A stretch of DNA of 16,081 bases from Betaproteobacteria bacterium. Lineage in GTDB: Bacteria; Pseudomonadota; Gammaproteobacteria; Burkholderiales; Burkholderiaceae. Positions 1 to 11,400 of the stretch are shown piece by piece. Position 1 is the stretch's first letter; the number at the start of each line of letters is the position of its first letter. Made by a program: the position numbers and the translations under genes. The notes beneath the pieces are model-generated. The model ran no database searches. It had not been told where the DNA came from and saw nothing but the letters and a program-made list of their open reading frames with translations. Location: assembly GCA_009921765.1 (NCBI GenBank), contig RFXC01000086.1, forward strand, positions 1 to 16,081, given 5' to 3'.

Positions 1-1
1 C

Positions 2-589
2 GCCGATGAAATCGCCTACAGCAACCATGATGTCGACGATGGCCTGCGGGCCGGGTTGATCGATCAGGAGGCGTTGCAGGCGGTTGACCTCTTCGCACGC
101 CACCGCCGTACCGTGCTCGAGCACTATCCGGCGCTGGCCGAGCGCAGGCTGGTGCACGAGACCATCCGCCGGATGATCAGCGAATTGATCGAAGACCTGA
201 CCGCCGAGACCTTGCGACGGGTGTCGGCGGCGGGCGTGGGAAACGTTGCCGAGGTTCGCGCGAGCCCACCGCTCGCCGCTTTTTCCGCGCCGATTCGGCG
301 TGACCTCAGCCAGCTCAAGCGCTTTCTCGCCGAGCGGCTCTACCAGCACCCCCGCGTGGAGGCGGTGATGGACGCAGCGCGCGCGGTGGTGGGTGAACTG
401 TTCGAAAGCTATCGCTCCCAGCCCCAGGCCTTGCCCGCCGAGCATCGCGAACGGTTCAGCCGGCTGGGCGAGCGTGCGATAGCCGACTACATCGCCGGCA
501 TGACCGACCGGTTTGCGATTCGCGCGCATCACGAACTCACCGGCCGGCGGGTTCGCGAGTTCGACGCCGGGCAGGTCGACGCCGGGTAA
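2..589 (+). CDS. dgt: Deoxyguanosinetriphosphate triphosphohydrolase-like protein, C-terminal part (5' end outside window)
   Basis: The reading frame is open from base 2, so only the last 195 residues are visible; the start lies upstream of the window. The first visible residues ([10 protein letters not shown], then VDDGLRAG) match the conserved stretch of bacterial dGTPase-like HD-domain hydrolases. In that family the Asp of the AD[DE]IAY segment is the last metal ligand of the H..HD..D set; I infer this for the Asp at bases 5-7. The rest is a helical C-terminal region ending in a segment ([11 protein letters not shown]) typical of the family. The enzyme cleaves dNTPs, classically dGTP, to the nucleoside and triphosphate, and so affects dNTP pools in the cytoplasm. 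The order dgt-gltB-gltD is a familiar betaproteobacterial arrangement, often with aroK-aroB upstream. The stop TAA is at 587-589. Substrate preference cannot be told from this fragment. Confidence 0.9.
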   Translation, partial: ADEIAYSNHDVDDGLRAGLIDQEALQAVDLFARHRRTVLEHYPALAERRLVHETIRRMISELIEDLTAETLRRVSAAGVGNVAEVRASPPLAAFSAPIRRDLSQLKRFLAERLYQHPRVEAVMDAARAVVGELFESYRSQPQALPAEHRERFSRLGERAIADYIAGMTDRFAIRAHHELTGRRVREFDAGQVDAG

Positions 590-636
590 GCGGCGCGCTC
601 GGCTATCGGCGGGCACGTCCGCGATATACTTTAAAG

Positions 637-746
637 TTCGACTGTAAAAAACCGCAACCGCGGCCCGGGCTCTTCCGCAGCGCGCAAAATCCGCCTGGCG
701 GGAGTGCATCCAGGTTGCGCTGGCCAACTTGGGTTTTCGACTGTAA
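637..746 (+). repeat. Exact 11-base direct repeat (two copies) in the gltB leader
   Basis: TTCGACTGTAA is present at 637-647 and again at 736-746, 99 bases apart on the same strand. An exact 11-base match in a 300-base non-coding stretch is unlikely by chance but not impossible. The first copy abuts the ACTTTAAAGT palindrome. The copies could be binding sites for a transcription factor, or a duplicated promoter segment, since both are followed by A/T-rich bases. Neither role is demonstrated. Confidence 0.55.
682..720 (+). ncRNA. Nested hairpin in the gltB leader
   Basis: An outer stem GCGCAA (682-687) pairs with TTGCGC (715-720). An inner stem CCTGG (694-698) pairs with CCAGG (710-714). The right-hand arms are contiguous, and the left arms are separated by a 6-base bulge (688-693); the apical loop is 11 bases (699-709). 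This gives 11 Watson-Crick pairs in 39 bases. No T-run follows, so it is not a simple intrinsic terminator. It is a candidate cis-acting RNA element, and its function is inferred only from location. Confidence 0.45.
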
Positions 747-775
747 TCGGGCGAAATACCCAGCCGGCGGAGGTC

Positions 776-895
776 ATGGCGCAGTGCCGCATCGATGGGC
801 GTTCTCATCATCAGGCGGCCTGCGGACCGCCCGACGGTGCGGCCGCGGAAACGTGCATGACCAACACCGTCCGGTCAAAGGGTTCTGGAGCTTAG
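776..895 (+). CDS. Possible small upstream ORF of 39 residues in the gltB leader
   Basis: An ATG at 776 opens 39 codons ending in TAG at 893-895, two bases before the gltB ATG. A purine-rich GGCGG/GGAGG stretch (766-773) precedes it, but GGAGG is only 2 bases from the ATG, which is closer than optimal. The product has three Cys and two adjacent His ([12 protein letters not shown]...), no hydrophobic segment and no recognisable family. A second in-frame ATG at 857 would give 12 codons. The end overlaps the gltB ribosome binding site, so translation of this ORF could be coupled to gltB. It may equally be a chance ORF, since high-GC sequence yields many. Confidence 0.25.
   Translation: MAQCRIDGRSHHQAACGPPDGAAAETCMTNTVRSKGSGA
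858..877 (+). promoter_or_regulatory. Small hairpin just upstream of the gltB ribosome binding site
   Basis: TGACC (858-862) is complementary to GGTCA (873-877), giving a 5-pair stem with a 10-base loop. It ends 9 bases before the GGAG at 887-890. By itself it leaves the ribosome binding site open. It could exchange with other pairings of the leader. Weak evidence: a 5-pair stem alone is common by chance. Confidence 0.3.
887..890 (+). promoter_or_regulatory. gltB ribosome binding site
   Basis: GGAG at 887-890 stands 7 bases before the ATG at 898. It decides the gltB start against the longer open frame reaching back to 715. That upstream extension has no family-like sequence and would put about 60 extra residues before the autocleaved propeptide. 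Confidence 0.75.
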
Positions 896-897
896 AC

Positions 898-5628
<4,731 letters not shown>

Positions 5629-5649
5629 GCGAACGGGGCGGACACGCAG

Positions 5650-5682
5650 GCGGGCCCGCCGGGCTTGCGCTGCCTGGCCCGC
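5650..5682 (+). promoter_or_regulatory. GC-rich inverted repeat between gltB and gltD
   Basis: GCGGGCC (5650-5656) pairs perfectly with GGCCCGC (5676-5682), a 7-pair all-GC stem with a 19-base loop. The left arm lies in a 12-base palindrome GGCGGGCCCGCC (5649-5660). No T-run follows, so it does not look like an intrinsic terminator. It may stabilise the upstream message or tune gltD relative to gltB. The gap is 96 bases (5629-5724) and holds no gene. Confidence 0.4.
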
Positions 5683-5724
5683 GCGAGCAGAGACAACGCA
5701 ACTACGACGGATAGGCAGTCAATC

Positions 5725-7212
5725 ATGGGTAAGGTCACCGGATTTCTGGAGTTCGAGCGGCTCGAAGAGGCATACGAAGATGCGAGCGCGCGCGTTCATC
5801 ACTATCGCGAGTTCGTGCTGCACCTTGATGACGCGGCGGCCGCGCGTCAGGGTGCGCGCTGCATGGACTGCGGTATCCCCTTCTGCCAGAACGGCTGCCC
5901 GATCAACAACATCATCCCCGACTGGAACGATCTGGTGTATCGGGGCGATTGGCGGCAGGCGATCGATACCCTTCACTCCACCAACAACTTTCCCGAATTC
6001 ACCGGGCGGGTGTGTCCGGCGCCTTGTGAGGCGGCCTGCACGCTCAACATCAACAACGACCCGGTGGGCATCAAGTCGATCGAGCACGCGATCATCGACA
6101 AGGCCTGGGAGATGGGCTGGGTGCAGCCACAGCCCGCAGCGGTCAAGACCGGCAAGCGGGTGGCTGTGATCGGGTCAGGTCCTGCCGGGCTCGCGTGCGC
6201 GCAGCAGCTTGCGCGTGCCGGTCACGATGTGACGGTGTTCGAGAAGAACGATCGATTGGGCGGGTTGCTGCGCTACGGCATTCCCGACTTCAAGATGGAG
6301 AAGACGCACATCGATCGCCGGGTCGAGCAGATGGAGGCCGAAGGCGTCACCTTCCGCACCGGCGTTCTGGTCAGTCGCGAACCGCTTGCACCCATCATCA
6401 CCAGCTGGGCGCGTGAAACGGTGCATCCCGATCAGCTGCTGCGCGAGTTTGATGCGGTGGTGCTCGCGGGGGGCGCCGAGCAGCCCCGCGATTTGCCCGT
6501 ACCGGGTCGTGAACTCGCGGGCGTGCATTTCGCGATGGAGTTCCTGCCCCAGCAGAACAAGATCGTGGCGGGCGACCCGGTGAGCGGACAGATTCTCGCC
6601 ACCGGCAAGCATGTCATCGTGATCGGCGGCGGCGATACCGGCTCCGACTGTGTGGGCACGAGCAATCGCCAGGGCGCAGCCTCGGTGACGCAGTTCGAAC
6701 TCATGCCCCAGCCGCCCGATGAAGAGAACCGCGCGCTCACCTGGCCCTATTGGCCCTACAAATTGCGCACCTCCTCGTCACACGAGGAAGGCTGCGAGCG
6801 CGACTGGGCGGTGAGCACCAAGTCGTTCGTCTCCGATGACAAGGGCCATGTGCGTGCGCTCAAGGCTGCAAAAGTCGAATGGATCCGCGATCCCGCGAGT
6901 GGTCAGATGAAAATGAGCGAGGTGCCGGGCTCGGAGTTTGAGCTCCCTGCCGATCTCGTGCTGCTTGCCATGGGGTTTGTGGCGCCGGTTGGTTCGGTCC
7001 TCGAATCGTTTGGCGTCTCTCGCGATGCGCGCGGCAATGCGCAGGCAAGCACCGAGGGCGAACGCAGCTACGCCACCAGCGTCGGCAAGGTGTTCGCTGC
7101 GGGTGACATGCGCCGCGGGCAGTCGCTGGTGGTCTGGGCGATCCGCGAGGGCCGGCAGTGCGCGCGCGCGGTCGATGAATTCCTGACCGGTCAGTCGGAG
7201 CTGCCGCGCTAG
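5725..7212 (+). CDS. gltD: Glutamate synthase [NADPH] small (beta) subunit
   Basis: A 495-residue flavoprotein that takes electrons from NADPH through FAD and iron-sulfur clusters to the large subunit. The N-terminal Cys-rich region has Cys46, Cys49, Cys54 and Cys58 ([14 protein letters not shown]), then Cys97, Cys101 and Cys105 (CPAPCEAAC), the usual [4Fe-4S] ligand set. The FAD-binding Rossmann motif GSGPAG is at 150-155. A second nucleotide motif (GGGDTGSDC) follows in the middle and would bind NADPH. The C-terminal FAD signature is [12 protein letters not shown]. The start ATG at 5725 gives the usual MGKVTGF opening; a more upstream start at 5665 adds non-family residues. The ribosome binding site is weak (AGG at 5713-5715). 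Length is normal for the family. It is almost surely in an operon with gltB. Confidence 0.98.
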   Translation: MGKVTGFLEFERLEEAYEDASARVHHYREFVLHLDDAAAARQGARCMDCGIPFCQNGCPINNIIPDWNDLVYRGDWRQAIDTLHSTNNFPEFTGRVCPAPCEAACTLNINNDPVGIKSIEHAIIDKAWEMGWVQPQPAAVKTGKRVAVIGSGPAGLACAQQLARAGHDVTVFEKNDRLGGLLRYGIPDFKMEKTHIDRRVEQMEAEGVTFRTGVLVSREPLAPIITSWARETVHPDQLLREFDAVVLAGGAEQPRDLPVPGRELAGVHFAMEFLPQQNKIVAGDPVSGQILATGKHVIVIGGGDTGSDCVGTSNRQGAASVTQFELMPQPPDEENRALTWPYWPYKLRTSSSHEEGCERDWAVSTKSFVSDDKGHVRALKAAKVEWIRDPASGQMKMSEVPGSEFELPADLVLLAMGFVAPVGSVLESFGVSRDARGNAQASTEGERSYATSVGKVFAAGDMRRGQSLVVWAIREGRQCARAVDEFLTGQSELPR

Positions 7213-7261
7213 GCGCACACTTTCGCTGCCTCGTGCACCGTCTTCACCGGGTCGCGGGCGC

Positions 7262-8356
7262 GTGATCACAGACGGGCGGATGCTGTGGCTCGATGCGATC
7301 CGGGTGATCGCCGCGCAGCTGATCGTGTTGCACCACCTGTCCATCTATGGACCGGTCGCGCAGGCGGTGCGCTCGGTGGCGCCAGGCGTCATTGACTGGC
7401 TGGATGACTACGGCCGGATTGCGGTGCAGCTGTTCCTGGTGATGGGCGGATTTCTCTTCGTTCGCTCAAGCCTCTGGCGCAGTGCGCCAGATCTCGGTGC
7501 GGTCGCGCGAGCGCTCATGCGTCGCTGGATGCGGCTGTTCCTGCCGTTTTATGTCGCGCTGCTGTGGGTGCTCCTCGCTTCGGTGCCGGGGCAGGCCTGG
7601 ATTGGCGCCGACTGGGTGCCGCAATGGCCGGACCTGCCCACCGTGCTTGCCCATCTGACCGGGCTCTCTGACTACCTGGGGATCGATGCGCTCAGCGCCG
7701 GTGCCTGGTACGTCACCATCGACTTTCAGCTGCACGCGGTGGCGCTTGGGTTCGCGTGGCTTGCCGCCAGGAGTGCGTCGGCTCGGGCCTCACAGCAGCG
7801 CGTGTTCATGCTGCTGGTTGCGCTGGGCGCTGGCGCGTCGCTCCTGTGGGTCAATCGCCGCGCCGACTGGGACTTCCAGCCGCTCTATTTTTTCGGAAGC
7901 TTTGCGCTCGGCGTGGCGGTTGAAGGTTTTGCGCGCAGCGCCGGGCGCGACCAACGGTTGACGGCGCTCGCTATTGTGCTGCTGGCGGTGGGGGCGCTTG
8001 CGATCGACTGGCGGCTCCGGATCGCCGTTGCGCTCGCCTGCGCGCTGATTTTGGTAGCCGGAGTGCGCGGCTGGGGCGCAACATTCGATACCTGGTTGAC
8101 GGGCGGGCGGTCACCCTTGCGCGCGCTGGTGCGCCGCTCGATTGTGGTGCTCGGTGACCTCAGCTATGCGCTCTTCCTGGTTCATTTTTCGGTCTGCGTG
8201 ATGGCCAATGCAGTGTTTGTGCGCTTCACTGACCAGTCACCTCCTGTCGCGATCATCTTTTTCCTCGCGGCCTGGGCAGGCAGCCTGCCGCTTGCGGCGC
8301 TGCTGCACCGATGGGTTGAACGACCGCTCGCCAAACTGAGGCACTCTCATGGCTGA
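7262..8356 (+). CDS. Integral membrane acyltransferase, acyltransferase-3 (OafA/YrhL-like) family
   Basis: A 364-residue very hydrophobic protein with roughly ten predicted membrane helices. The N-terminus carries the family pattern: LDAIR, then a helix ending in the His pair at 24-25 (the conserved His of the family), then FLVMGGFLF resembling the usual F[FL]x[ML]SGFL. Near the C-terminus are GDLSYALFLVH and RWVERPLAKL, also typical. Members move acyl groups, often acetyl, onto sugars of polysaccharide, lipopolysaccharide or other cell-surface molecules at the inner membrane; the acceptor here is unknown. The start shown is GTG at 7262; an ATG at 7280 is equally possible, because neither has a clear Shine-Dalgarno. 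It begins 49 bases after gltD and overlaps the amidase gene by 8 bases (8349-8356), so the two are probably translated together. No glycan cluster is beside it. Confidence 0.85.
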   Translation: MITDGRMLWLDAIRVIAAQLIVLHHLSIYGPVAQAVRSVAPGVIDWLDDYGRIAVQLFLVMGGFLFVRSSLWRSAPDLGAVARALMRRWMRLFLPFYVALLWVLLASVPGQAWIGADWVPQWPDLPTVLAHLTGLSDYLGIDALSAGAWYVTIDFQLHAVALGFAWLAARSASARASQQRVFMLLVALGAGASLLWVNRRADWDFQPLYFFGSFALGVAVEGFARSAGRDQRLTALAIVLLAVGALAIDWRLRIAVALACALILVAGVRGWGATFDTWLTGGRSPLRALVRRSIVVLGDLSYALFLVHFSVCVMANAVFVRFTDQSPPVAIIFFLAAWAGSLPLAALLHRWVERPLAKLRHSHG

Positions 8357-9752
8357 TTCCACGCTGGCCGATCTGACCGCCGCCGAGCTCGCCGAACATT
8401 TTTCGCGGCGCGATCTCTCACCCGTGGAGGTGACGCTCGCGGTGCTCGAGCGGATCGACGCGTGCGAACCGCGGGTGAACGCCATGTACCGGATCGCACG
8501 CGAGTCTGCCCTCGATGCGGCGCGCGAATCGGCGCAACGCTGGCGGGCAGGTGTACCGCGTTCGGCTGCCGACGGTATTCCCGTCACGGTCAAGGAGAAC
8601 CTGTACTCCAAGGGTGACCCGGCACCGATTGGCACCGCAGCGGGCAGCCTCGCGCCGCGCCCTGCGGATGCGCCGCCGGTTGCGCGGCTGCGTGAAGCAG
8701 GTTGCGTCATCGTCGGAAAGACCACCATGCCCGACTTTGGCATGCTCTCCTCTGGCCTCTCCTCGATCCATGGCATTACCCGCAACCCGTGGCGGTCCGA
8801 TCTGAATCCGGCGGGCTCTTCGTCGGGCGCGGCCGCAGCGGCTGCGGCGGGTTACGGGCCATGGCACCTGGGTACCGATATCGGCGGCTCGATACGGCTG
8901 CCCGCGTTTCACTGCGGCGTATTCGGGCTCAAGCCCAGCCTGGGCCGGGTACCCATCAACCCGCCGTTTCTGGGGCGCGTGGCAGGCCCGCTGACCCGCA
9001 CGGTGCATGATGCGGCGCTACTCATGAATGTCATTGCACAGCCCGATGCGCGCGACTTCATGTCGCTGCCTGCCGAGGCCTGTGATTACACGCAGGATCT
9101 GGAGCGCATTCAGCTTGCGGGACTTCGAATCGGTCTGCTTGAGGACATGGGCACCGGTTGGCCTGCCGAGCCTGCGGTGGTCGACACGGTTCGCGATGCG
9201 GCGCGCGCGCTCGAGCGGGCCGGTGCGCAGATTGAGCCGATCCCGAGTTTTCTCAGTGCAGAGATGCTTGACGGGATCCAGCAGTTTTTCGAGGCGCGTT
9301 CACACAATGAGCTGATGGCGCTCGACTCGGCCGCGCGCGCGTCCGTGCTGCCCTTCATCGTCGAATGGGCGACCTGGCGCGCGAGCGTGTTCAGTGGCGC
9401 CGATGTGATGCGTGCTTACAACCAGATTCATGCCATGCGGGAGGCGGCGGTGGCGGCGAGCCAGCCGTTTGACTATCTGCTGATGCCGACCGCGCCGATC
9501 GCGCGGTATCCGGCCGAGCATGCATGCCCTGGCAATGACCCGCACCGCGCGCTCGATCACATCGCTTTCACCGTCGCCTGGAACATGAGCGAGCAGCCTG
9601 CGGCGGCCGTCAACTGGCGATTTGATGGTGAGGGGCTGCCGCTTGGTGTCCAGCTGGTTGGGCGCCGGTTTGATGATCGGGCGGTGTTGCGGCTTGCCCG
9701 GGGGATCGAGATGCTGCGGCCAGTGCAGCAGCCCTGGCCGCCAGTTCGATAG
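8349..9752 (+). CDS. Amidase signature family hydrolase
   Basis: A 467-residue enzyme of the amidase signature superfamily, which hydrolyses C-N amide bonds through a Ser-cisSer-Lys triad. The triad is visible: Lys82 (in TVKEN), cis-Ser157 (in AGSSSGAAA) and nucleophile Ser181 (in GTDIGGSIRLP). The spacings of 75 and 24 residues match fatty acid amide hydrolase. The signature reads GSSSGA where GGSSGG is usual, a mild variation. The protein has no signal peptide and is cytoplasmic by appearance. There is no GatB or GatC nearby, so it is not likely to be GatA; its substrate cannot be predicted. The ATG at 8349 overlaps the end of the acyltransferase gene. It converges on the MaoC-like gene with 11 bases between the stops. 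Confidence 0.92.
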   Translation: MADSTLADLTAAELAEHFSRRDLSPVEVTLAVLERIDACEPRVNAMYRIARESALDAARESAQRWRAGVPRSAADGIPVTVKENLYSKGDPAPIGTAAGSLAPRPADAPPVARLREAGCVIVGKTTMPDFGMLSSGLSSIHGITRNPWRSDLNPAGSSSGAAAAAAAGYGPWHLGTDIGGSIRLPAFHCGVFGLKPSLGRVPINPPFLGRVAGPLTRTVHDAALLMNVIAQPDARDFMSLPAEACDYTQDLERIQLAGLRIGLLEDMGTGWPAEPAVVDTVRDAARALERAGAQIEPIPSFLSAEMLDGIQQFFEARSHNELMALDSAARASVLPFIVEWATWRASVFSGADVMRAYNQIHAMREAAVAASQPFDYLLMPTAPIARYPAEHACPGNDPHRALDHIAFTVAWNMSEQPAAAVNWRFDGEGLPLGVQLVGRRFDDRAVLRLARGIEMLRPVQQPWPPVR

Positions 9753-9763
9753 TTGGTGTGCGC

Positions 9764-10234
9764 TCAGCCGGGCTCGGCGTTGCGGCAGCGGCAAAGCGAC
9801 ATGCTCTTGGAACTCATCACGACTTCGTCGTTCTGGTTGAGGCATTCCTGTTGCACCAGCAGGATGCCCCGATCGGGTTTGCTCTGCGAGCGGCGTGCTT
9901 CGATGACGGCCACCCGGACGCGCAGCGTGTCGCCCGGCCGAACAGGGCGGATCCAGCGCAGTTCATCGAGTCCGGGCGAGCCCATGCTGGAGGCGGGCGA
10001 GAGAAAATGGTCAACCAGCATTCGCATCATGATGGCGCCCGTCATCCAGCCGCTTGCGATCAACCCGCCATATAGCGACCCGGCAGCAGCCTGCGGATCG
10101 GTGTGAAAAGGTTGTGGATCATAGCGCTGGGCAAATTCAACGATCTCTTCAGCGCTCACCGTGTGTGAACCGAACTCGTGCACCTCGCCAGGTACGTAGT
10201 CTTCGAAGTAGCGGTCTTTCAGGGACATCGGCAT
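9764..10234 (-). CDS. MaoC-like hot-dog fold dehydratase
   Basis: A 156-residue protein. The MaoC/(R)-hydratase hot-dog segment is plain: YDPQPFHTDP contains Asp39 and His44, with the five-residue spacing of the catalytic Asp/His of PhaJ-type (R)-specific enoyl-CoA hydratases. It is followed by GGLIASGW and later by a strand pair around IRPVRPGDTLRVRV, typical of the family. Members hydrate enoyl-CoA or related thioesters. Small stand-alone versions are common in betaproteobacteria and are often of unknown substrate. The start ATG at 10234 is set by a perfect AGGAGG (complement of 10241-10246) 6 bases upstream. A longer open frame upstream (to 11014) lies antisense to the hslR and phosphatase genes and is not real. 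Four Cys/Arg-rich residues near the C-terminus (LCRCRNAEPG) are unremarkable. Confidence 0.92.
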   Translation of the reverse strand: MPMSLKDRYFEDYVPGEVHEFGSHTVSAEEIVEFAQRYDPQPFHTDPQAAAGSLYGGLIASGWMTGAIMMRMLVDHFLSPASSMGSPGLDELRWIRPVRPGDTLRVRVAVIEARRSQSKPDRGILLVQQECLNQNDEVVMSSKSMSLCRCRNAEPG

Positions 10235-10240
10235 CGTGGT

Positions 10241-10246
10241 CCTCCT
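10241..10246 (-). promoter_or_regulatory. Strong ribosome binding site of the MaoC-like gene
   Basis: The complement of 10241-10246 is AGGAGG, six bases before the ATG at 10234. It fixes the start of the MaoC-like gene and excludes the much longer frame continuing upstream. Confidence 0.85.
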
Positions 10247-10276
10247 GGGCTGCCTAAAATACCCCAATTCACATGT

Positions 10277-10293
10277 CGCGGTGATGAACCGCG
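10277..10293. promoter_or_regulatory. Inverted repeat in the divergent gap between the MaoC-like gene and hslR
   Basis: CGCGGT (10277-10282) and ACCGCG (10288-10293) form a perfect 6-base inverted repeat with a 5-base spacer. It lies in the middle of the 84-base gap between two divergent genes, where both promoters must be, and ends 9 bases before the hslR Shine-Dalgarno (10303-10308). It may be an operator half-site pair or an RNA hairpin in either leader. TAAAAT at 10254-10259 resembles a -10 element, but no matching -35 was seen. Confidence 0.4.
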
Positions 10294-10318
10294 TCGATTC
10301 TTCAGGGAGCGCTTTCGG

Positions 10319-10750
10319 GTGGGGCGGCATTCGCAGGAACAACCGAGTCACGCGCCCGTCACGATTCGTCTTGACAAGTGGTTGTGGGCGGCACGGTTCT
10401 TCAAGACCCGAGGTCTGGCACAACAGGCGATTGAGGCCGGTCGCGTGCTGGTCGACGGCGAGCGCGTGAAGGTGGCCCGAGCGCTTCGCGCAGGCGAGGG
10501 CGTGACGATTCGCGTTGGCGATCAGGAGCAGTGCGTCGAAGTGCTGGTGCTGTCGGAGCAGCGTGGGCCCGCGACGGTCGCCCGGACGCTTTATCGCGAG
10601 ACGCCCGAATCCGTGGCGAGGCGCGAAGCGCTTGCCCTGCAGCGAAGGCTTGCGCCCGAGCCGGCGTGGGCGATCGAGCAGGGCCGGCCCACCAAGCGGG
10701 ATCGGCGGAAGATGGAACGCTTTCAGGGTGGGGGATATTCCGATGAATGA
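10319..10750 (+). CDS. hslR: S4-domain RNA-binding protein, Hsp15-like
   Basis: A 143-residue protein whose N-terminal half is an S4 RNA-binding domain: IRLDKWLWAARFFKTR, then GRVLVDGERVKVARALRAG. This is the Hsp15 pattern. In E. coli, Hsp15 binds 50S subunits carrying stalled nascent chains and helps recycle them. The C-terminal tail is basic and charged (KRDRRKMERF), also as in Hsp15. No ATG lies near the domain; I chose GTG at 10319 because AGGGAG (10303-10308) stands 10 bases upstream and the resulting length is close to the usual 130-140. An ATG at 10178 would overlap the divergent MaoC-like gene and adds unlikely residues. The stop overlaps the next gene's start by 8 bases. Confidence 0.88.
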   Translation: MGRHSQEQPSHAPVTIRLDKWLWAARFFKTRGLAQQAIEAGRVLVDGERVKVARALRAGEGVTIRVGDQEQCVEVLVLSEQRGPATVARTLYRETPESVARREALALQRRLAPEPAWAIEQGRPTKRDRRKMERFQGGGYSDE

Positions 10751-11390
10751 GCGATCAACGGGACAGCGTCGGACGCTGCTTCTCCACGGAGCGACTCTCC
10801 TGGGCGGTCTGGCGGCGGGGGGTGTGAGTGCAGGTTGGCCCCGAACTGCACTGGCGCAGGGCGCGCCTGCCGCCGTGCAACGGGTGACGGTGAAGGACGC
10901 GGCCCAGCAACTGGCAGGCGGTGGCTGGATCCTGATGATGCGCCACGAACAGACCGTCCCCGGCGTGGGCGATCCGCCCAACTTCAGTCTCGATGACTGC
11001 GCCACGCAGCGCAATCTGTCTGATGCCGGACGTGCCCGGGCGCGCCGTGCGGGCGAGGCGATGCGGGCAGCGGGTCTGGTGCCAGCGGTGGTCCGGGCCG
11101 GCCGCTGGTGCCGGGTGCGAGAGACCGCCGAGCTCGCATTCGGGCGTTTCGAGACCTGGACTGCGCTCGATTCCTTCTTCGGTCAATCGGAGCGGGCTGG
11201 CGCGCATCGCGAGCGGGTGATCGATTTCGCGCGGTCCTACGCCGGTTCGGGGCACGCCATGCTGGTGACCCATCAGGTGAACATCACCGGTGCGCTCGAG
11301 GTCTATCCCGAGATGGGCGAGGTCATCGCCGCGCGCCTTGAGCAGGGGACCCTGCGCGCGCGGCTGCGCTTTGTGCCGGGGGCAGATTAA
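10743..11390 (+). CDS. Exported histidine phosphatase family protein, probable Tat substrate
   Basis: A 215-residue protein. The N-terminus looks like a twin-arginine signal: Arg9-Arg10 followed by TLLLHG, a small-residue hydrophobic stretch, and ALA before Gln39 as a likely cleavage site. The mature part is a histidine phosphatase (phosphoglycerate-mutase-like fold): Arg67-His68 near the start (MRHEQT), Arg124 with Glu127-Thr128 (RWCRVRET), and a late His177 (LVTHQVN). The usual RHG is RHE here, which is seen in some branches of the superfamily. The substrate is unknown; a periplasmic phosphate monoester is the natural guess. The ATG at 10743 overlaps the hslR stop (ATGAATGA), so translation is probably coupled. 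It converges on the next gene with 10 bases between the stops. Confidence 0.85.
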   Translation: MNERSTGQRRTLLLHGATLLGGLAAGGVSAGWPRTALAQGAPAAVQRVTVKDAAQQLAGGGWILMMRHEQTVPGVGDPPNFSLDDCATQRNLSDAGRARARRAGEAMRAAGLVPAVVRAGRWCRVRETAELAFGRFETWTALDSFFGQSERAGAHRERVIDFARSYAGSGHAMLVTHQVNITGALEVYPEMGEVIAARLEQGTLRARLRFVPGAD

Positions 11391-11400
11391 TCGGGTCGGA

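Larger units (their letters stand above)
590..897 (+). promoter_or_regulatory. Structured gltB leader / promoter region
   Basis: This 308-base gap between dgt and gltB has no well-supported protein gene. A -10-like TATACT lies at 625-630 and overlaps a perfect 10-base palindrome ACTTTAAAGT at 628-637, but I see no good -35 element. The 11-mer TTCGACTGTAA occurs exactly twice, at 637-647 and 736-746. Between the copies is a nested hairpin with arms at 682-698 and 710-720. A smaller hairpin (858-862 with 873-877) sits just before the gltB ribosome binding site. If transcription starts near 637, gltB has a leader of about 260 nt, long enough for attenuation or translational control. No known riboswitch was recognised. 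The regulatory role is inference from position and structure. Confidence 0.5.

Noticed and set aside
838..845. GCGGCCGC palindrome in the gltB leader as an operator
   Set aside because: An 8-base GC palindrome is expected by chance at this base composition and has no supporting context.
715..897. N-terminal extension of gltB by about 61 residues
   Set aside because: The extension has no GltB-like sequence. The ATG at 898 has a well-placed GGAG and gives a normal short propeptide before Cys27.
8349..9752. Amidase as GatA of the tRNA amidotransferase
   Set aside because: No gatB or gatC is adjacent, and the signature (GSSSGA) and overall sequence fit a stand-alone amidase better.
9767..9778. 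GCCG-GGCT-CGGC hairpin as a terminator between amidase and MaoC-like genes
   Set aside because: The stem has only 4 pairs, there is no T-run on either strand, and it lies inside the MaoC-like coding region.
10235..11014. Long minus-strand extension upstream of the MaoC-like gene
   Set aside because: It is antisense to hslR and the phosphatase gene, both of which have clear family motifs. AGGAGG fixes the start at 10234.
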